Below are positions 6,014-7,787 of a stretch of DNA of 7,787 bases, piece by piece. Numbering within the stretch: the first letter of the stretch is position 1; each line of letters starts with the position of its first letter. Made by a program: the position numbers and the translations under genes. This DNA comes from an uncultured Parvimonas sp. (lineage in GTDB: Bacteria > Bacillota > Clostridia > Tissierellales > Peptoniphilaceae). The notes beneath the pieces are model-generated. The model did not search any database. It saw nothing but the letters and a program-made list of their open reading frames with translations, and was not told where the DNA came from. The stretch covers positions 1 to 7,787 of the forward strand of contig CABRGI010000033.1 of the NCBI GenBank assembly GCA_902470455.1, read 5' to 3'.

Positions 6014-6824
6014 TATAATTTCAGAAATGTTAAGTTATCCCTTTATGGTAAAAGCTATAGTCGTTGGACTCTTAATTTCAATAAGTTCCGCATTACTTGG
6101 AATAACTTTAGTTTTAAAGAGATATGCAATGATAGGAGTTGGGCTTTCAAATGTTTCCTTTGCAGCTCTATCAATCGCTCTTTCTTTTGATATTTCTCCA
6201 ATGGAATTTTCTATGCCGATAGTAATTGTAGCGGGAATTATCCTTTTAAAATACGGAGAAAAATATAATATAAGTAGTGATACTGCAATTGCTCTTTTAA
6301 GCTGTGTTTCCGTTTCTATTGGGGTAACTTTTACTGCTGTAACCAAAGGACTAAATGTTGATGTATGTAATTACTTATTCGGAAGTATATTGATTATGAA
6401 AAGAAGTGATATGTACATCAGTTTTGTATTGGGAATTGTGGTTTTAATTTCATATATTTTATTGTATAATAAAATATATACCATTACTATTGATGAAGAT
6501 TTTGCAAAGGCTAGTGGATTAAATGTAAATCTATACAATACTTTAGTTACAATTCTAATTTCTGTTACCATAGTTATTGGAATGAAATTTATGGGAAGTA
6601 TGTTAATTTCATGTTTAATTATATTTCCTGCAATGACTTCTATGAGAATTTTTAAAAGCTATAAAATTGTAGTTATTTCATCAGTTATAATTTCAGTAAT
6701 GGCATTATTTATAGGAATAACTCTATCATATATCTATTCTACACCGACAGGTGCGAGTGTGGTATTAGTTAATTTAGTTTTATTTATTTTATCCTGCATA
6801 GTAAGGAGGTTTATAAGTGAATAA
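6006..6824 (+). CDS. znuB: Metal ABC transporter permease (ABC-3 family), TTG start
   Basis: This 272-residue integral membrane protein forms the translocation path for the metal delivered by ZnuA. Family landmarks, numbered from the TTG, are LGITLVLKRYAMIG (31-44), NYLFGSIL (122-129), IDEDFAKASGL (162-172) and the MKFMGSMLISCLIIFPAMTS stretch late in the protein, with about eight hydrophobic segments. The usual GDxLSH motif reads GVGLSN (44-49), so Val replaces Asp at 45 and Asn replaces His at 49. I chose TTG 6006 because of the GGGGG site just upstream and its 8-base overlap with the znuC stop. Starting at ATG 5964 would overlap znuC by 50 bases and add a charged, non-family N-terminus, and ATG 6027 has no ribosome binding site. 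The end overlaps the next gene by eight bases. Confidence 0.9.
   Translation: MISIISEMLSYPFMVKAIVVGLLISISSALLGITLVLKRYAMIGVGLSNVSFAALSIALSFDISPMEFSMPIVIVAGIILLKYGEKYNISSDTAIALLSCVSVSIGVTFTAVTKGLNVDVCNYLFGSILIMKRSDMYISFVLGIVVLISYILLYNKIYTITIDEDFAKASGLNVNLYNTLVTILISVTIVIGMKFMGSMLISCLIIFPAMTSMRIFKSYKIVVISSVIISVMALFIGITLSYIYSTPTGASVVLVNLVLFILSCIVRRFISE
6803..6809 (+). promoter_or_regulatory. Ribosome binding site of the fourth operon gene
   Basis: AAGGAGG, a near-perfect Shine-Dalgarno, lies seven bases before GTG 6817 and inside the end of znuB. It supports the GTG start. Confidence 0.85.
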
Positions 6825-7494
6825 AAAAATATTGAGTTTAGTATTATCTTGTCTATTATTATGTTCTTGTTCAAAATCTGACAGTAATAAATTTGTTACA
6901 AACAAAGAGAATAAAAATGATTTAAAAAGTGCTTTAAAGGATGACCCGGAAAATGCCGGAACCGATAAAGATAAAAAATCTACTGAAATTGATAAAAATC
7001 AAAATCCTGACGATTATAAAATAGAAAGACATAAAAATCAAGATAATTCTAATAATGAATACAAACAACCTGAAAAAAAAGATAAACTTACAAAAGACCA
7101 ACTTAATGAAAAAAGAGATGCAGATTCAAAGGACGGAATAATAAATATTTCCGATGGAATATTTTTGGCTCTTGTAAATGATATTTATGTAAATAAAGAT
7201 GAATATATAGGTAAAAAAGTTAGAATTTCAGGGCAAAATGTAAGATTTGAAGATAAAGATACAGGAGAGGTTATCTATGCTATTTTAAGAGAGGGACCGG
7301 GTTGTTGTTATAATGACAGCGTAATCGGATTTGAATATATTACTGATGGAAAATATCCTGAAAAGGATAAATGGTATGAAATGATTGGTGAAGTAATAGT
7401 AGATAAATATAAATCCGGAAAAGTTGTCAAACTCAAACTAATTGAGATAAAAGAAGTAGAACCGAAAGGAAAATTAATTCATTTTCAAAACTAA
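6817..7494 (+). CDS. Lipoprotein with a YcgQ/TIGR03943-like C-terminal domain, fourth gene of the znu operon
   Basis: This is a 225-residue predicted surface lipoprotein. The signal peptide ends in LCSC with the lipidated Cys at residue 18. Residues 19-105 are a low-complexity, Lys/Asp/Asn-rich linker with no expected fold. Residues 107-215 form a compact domain: ISDGIFLALVNDIYVNKDEY, then IGKKVRISGQ (131-140), a strand pair, EGPGCCYNDSVIGFEY (159-174), DKWYEMIGEV (184-193) and a final strand. From memory, this order (IYxNxDxYxGKKVxxxG, then a CC motif, then a W-x-x-x-x-G strand) resembles the C-terminal part of YcgQ-type proteins (COG3689), which normally sit behind membrane segments and beside a permease. 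Here it is free-standing and lipid-anchored. GTG start overlaps znuB by eight bases, so it is made with the transporter. A role in metal handling is inferred from context, with C163/C164 as possible ligands. Confidence 0.85.
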   Translation: MNKKILSLVLSCLLLCSCSKSDSNKFVTNKENKNDLKSALKDDPENAGTDKDKKSTEIDKNQNPDDYKIERHKNQDNSNNEYKQPEKKDKLTKDQLNEKRDADSKDGIINISDGIFLALVNDIYVNKDEYIGKKVRISGQNVRFEDKDTGEVIYAILREGPGCCYNDSVIGFEYITDGKYPEKDKWYEMIGEVIVDKYKSGKVVKLKLIEIKEVEPKGKLIHFQN

Positions 7495-7520
7495 TTGGGG
7501 ATAATATCTCCAATTTTTTT
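7493..7520 (+). terminator. Intrinsic terminator of the znu operon
   Basis: AATTGGGGA (7493-7501) pairs with TCTCCAATT (7507-7515) around a 5-base loop, nine pairs including one G-U, followed by T residues to 7520. The stem begins within the stop codon of the lipoprotein gene. Confidence 0.9.
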
Positions 7521-7530
7521 GCAAATTGGG
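7509..7530 (+). other. Alternative hairpin overlapping the terminator
   Basis: CCAATTT (7510-7516) can also pair perfectly with AAATTGG (7523-7529), with an added T-G pair outside (7509 with 7530). It uses the 3' arm and tail of the terminator, so the two hairpins exclude each other. It may be a chance repeat of the stem sequence or an RNA-end structure. Confidence 0.4.
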
Positions 7531-7570
7531 TATAAATATCAAAACAAAAAAATTAGATATAAAAAGCAAT

Positions 7571-7582
7571 TTATGATATAAT
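7571..7582 (+). promoter_or_regulatory. Candidate upstream promoter element (extended -10, copy 1)
   Basis: TTATGATATAAT contains a TGn extended -10 with a perfect TATAAT at 7577-7582. No good -35 is seen. It precedes the gene at 7734 by about 150 bases. Confidence 0.4.
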
Positions 7583-7665
7583 AATTACAGATTTATGCCT
7601 TATGATAAAGCTATAATTATTTCATCATAATTACATTGATTTAATTATCAAAAAGAGATTATGAT
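7571..7665. repeat. Cluster of TTATGAT heptamers in the intergenic region
   Basis: TTATGAT occurs at 7571-7577, 7600-7606 and 7659-7665, and inverted (ATCATAA) at 7624-7630. Two copies belong to the promoter-like elements; the middle pair is an inverted repeat with a 17-base gap. The 7495-7733 interval holds no other gene that I can support. Confidence 0.5.
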
Positions 7666-7670
7666 ATAAT
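7659..7670 (+). promoter_or_regulatory. Candidate promoter of the last gene (extended -10, copy 2)
   Basis: The same 12-mer TTATGATATAAT recurs, with TATAAT at 7665-7670 and AAAAAG a few bases upstream as in copy 1. Transcription would start near 7677, giving a leader of about 57 bases before the ATG at 7734. A TTGATT at 7636-7641 is too far (23 bases) to be a normal -35. Confidence 0.5.
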
Positions 7671-7733
7671 AACAACAATGAATAAGTTTCTAAATAAGTT
7701 GTTATTTAAGAAAAAAACAAAAAGGATAAAAAT

Positions 7734-7787
7734 ATGGTATTAGATAATTTATATTTAATAGTTGCAATTACTGAAAAAAGTAATGCA
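7734..7787 (+). CDS. Start of an unidentified gene (partial, continues beyond window)
   Basis: ATG 7734 opens a frame that runs to the window end and reads MVLDNLYLIVAITEKSNA. AAAGGA (7721-7726) lies seven bases upstream, and an extended -10 sits about 65 bases upstream, so this looks like a real gene start. The LYLIVAIT strand is of the kind that opens PII-like regulatory proteins, but 18 residues are far too few to name it. It is separated from the znu operon by a terminator and is probably independently transcribed. Confidence 0.6.
   Translation, partial: MVLDNLYLIVAITEKSNA

Noticed and set aside
6035..6571. Minus-strand open frames opposite znuB
   Set aside because: Antisense to a well-conserved permease, with no start signals or recognisable protein features.
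7691..7708. Hairpin TAAATAA / TTATTTA with a 4-base loop in the leader of the last gene
   Set aside because: All A-T pairs, too weak to be meaningful without conservation.
7678..7743. A 21-codon basic frame (starts MNKFLNKLLF) just before the last gene
   Set aside because: No ribosome binding site, and its ATG falls almost at the predicted transcription start, so it would have to be leaderless; its TAG overlaps the next gene. A leader peptide cannot be excluded but is not supported.

Overview
The window is uniformly AT-rich DNA with purine-rich ribosome binding sites, mixed ATG/GTG/TTG starts and lipoproteins that carry a lipobox. This points to a low-GC Gram-positive anaerobe (Bacillota). 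A Tissierellia/Peptoniphilus-like or clostridial relative is my guess from protein style, not something I can prove. Nothing in it looks like a phage, transposon, IS element or CRISPR array, and no rRNA or tRNA gene was seen.

Layout. At 1-1723 (+) is the end of an ABC exporter locus: the last codons of an ATPase (stop at 34-36) overlap a 566-residue membrane permease. A bidirectional hairpin terminator at about 1725-1762 separates it from a convergent minus-strand pair. That pair is pncB (nicotinate phosphoribosyltransferase, 1742-3220) and, upstream of it, an unrecognised 259-residue protein with two similar halves (3240-4019). A divergent intergenic region (4020-4235) carries candidate promoters in both directions and a perfect 17-bp palindrome of the 7-1-7 Fur-family type. 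The plus strand then holds a tightly coupled four-gene operon: znuA (binding lipoprotein with a His-rich loop), znuC (ATPase), znuB (permease, TTG start) and a lipoprotein whose C-terminal domain resembles the extracytoplasmic part of the YcgQ/TIGR03943 family. It ends in a strong terminator at 7493-7520. The last 270 bases hold repeated promoter-like elements and the first 18 codons of an unidentified gene running off the window.

How the genes work together. ZnuA captures a divalent metal, most likely zinc, outside the membrane and ZnuB/ZnuC import it. The fourth gene is overlapped with znuB and is probably made with the transporter, so it may handle metal or act at the surface. The palindrome near the predicted transcription start is well placed for a Zur-type repressor. 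The most unusual point is that conserved metal-site positions of both ZnuA (third His) and ZnuB (Asp and His of the GD-x-LSH motif) are changed, so this may be a variant metal importer. The pncB pair serves NAD salvage from nicotinate and has no obvious link to the metal operon beyond sharing the divergent region.
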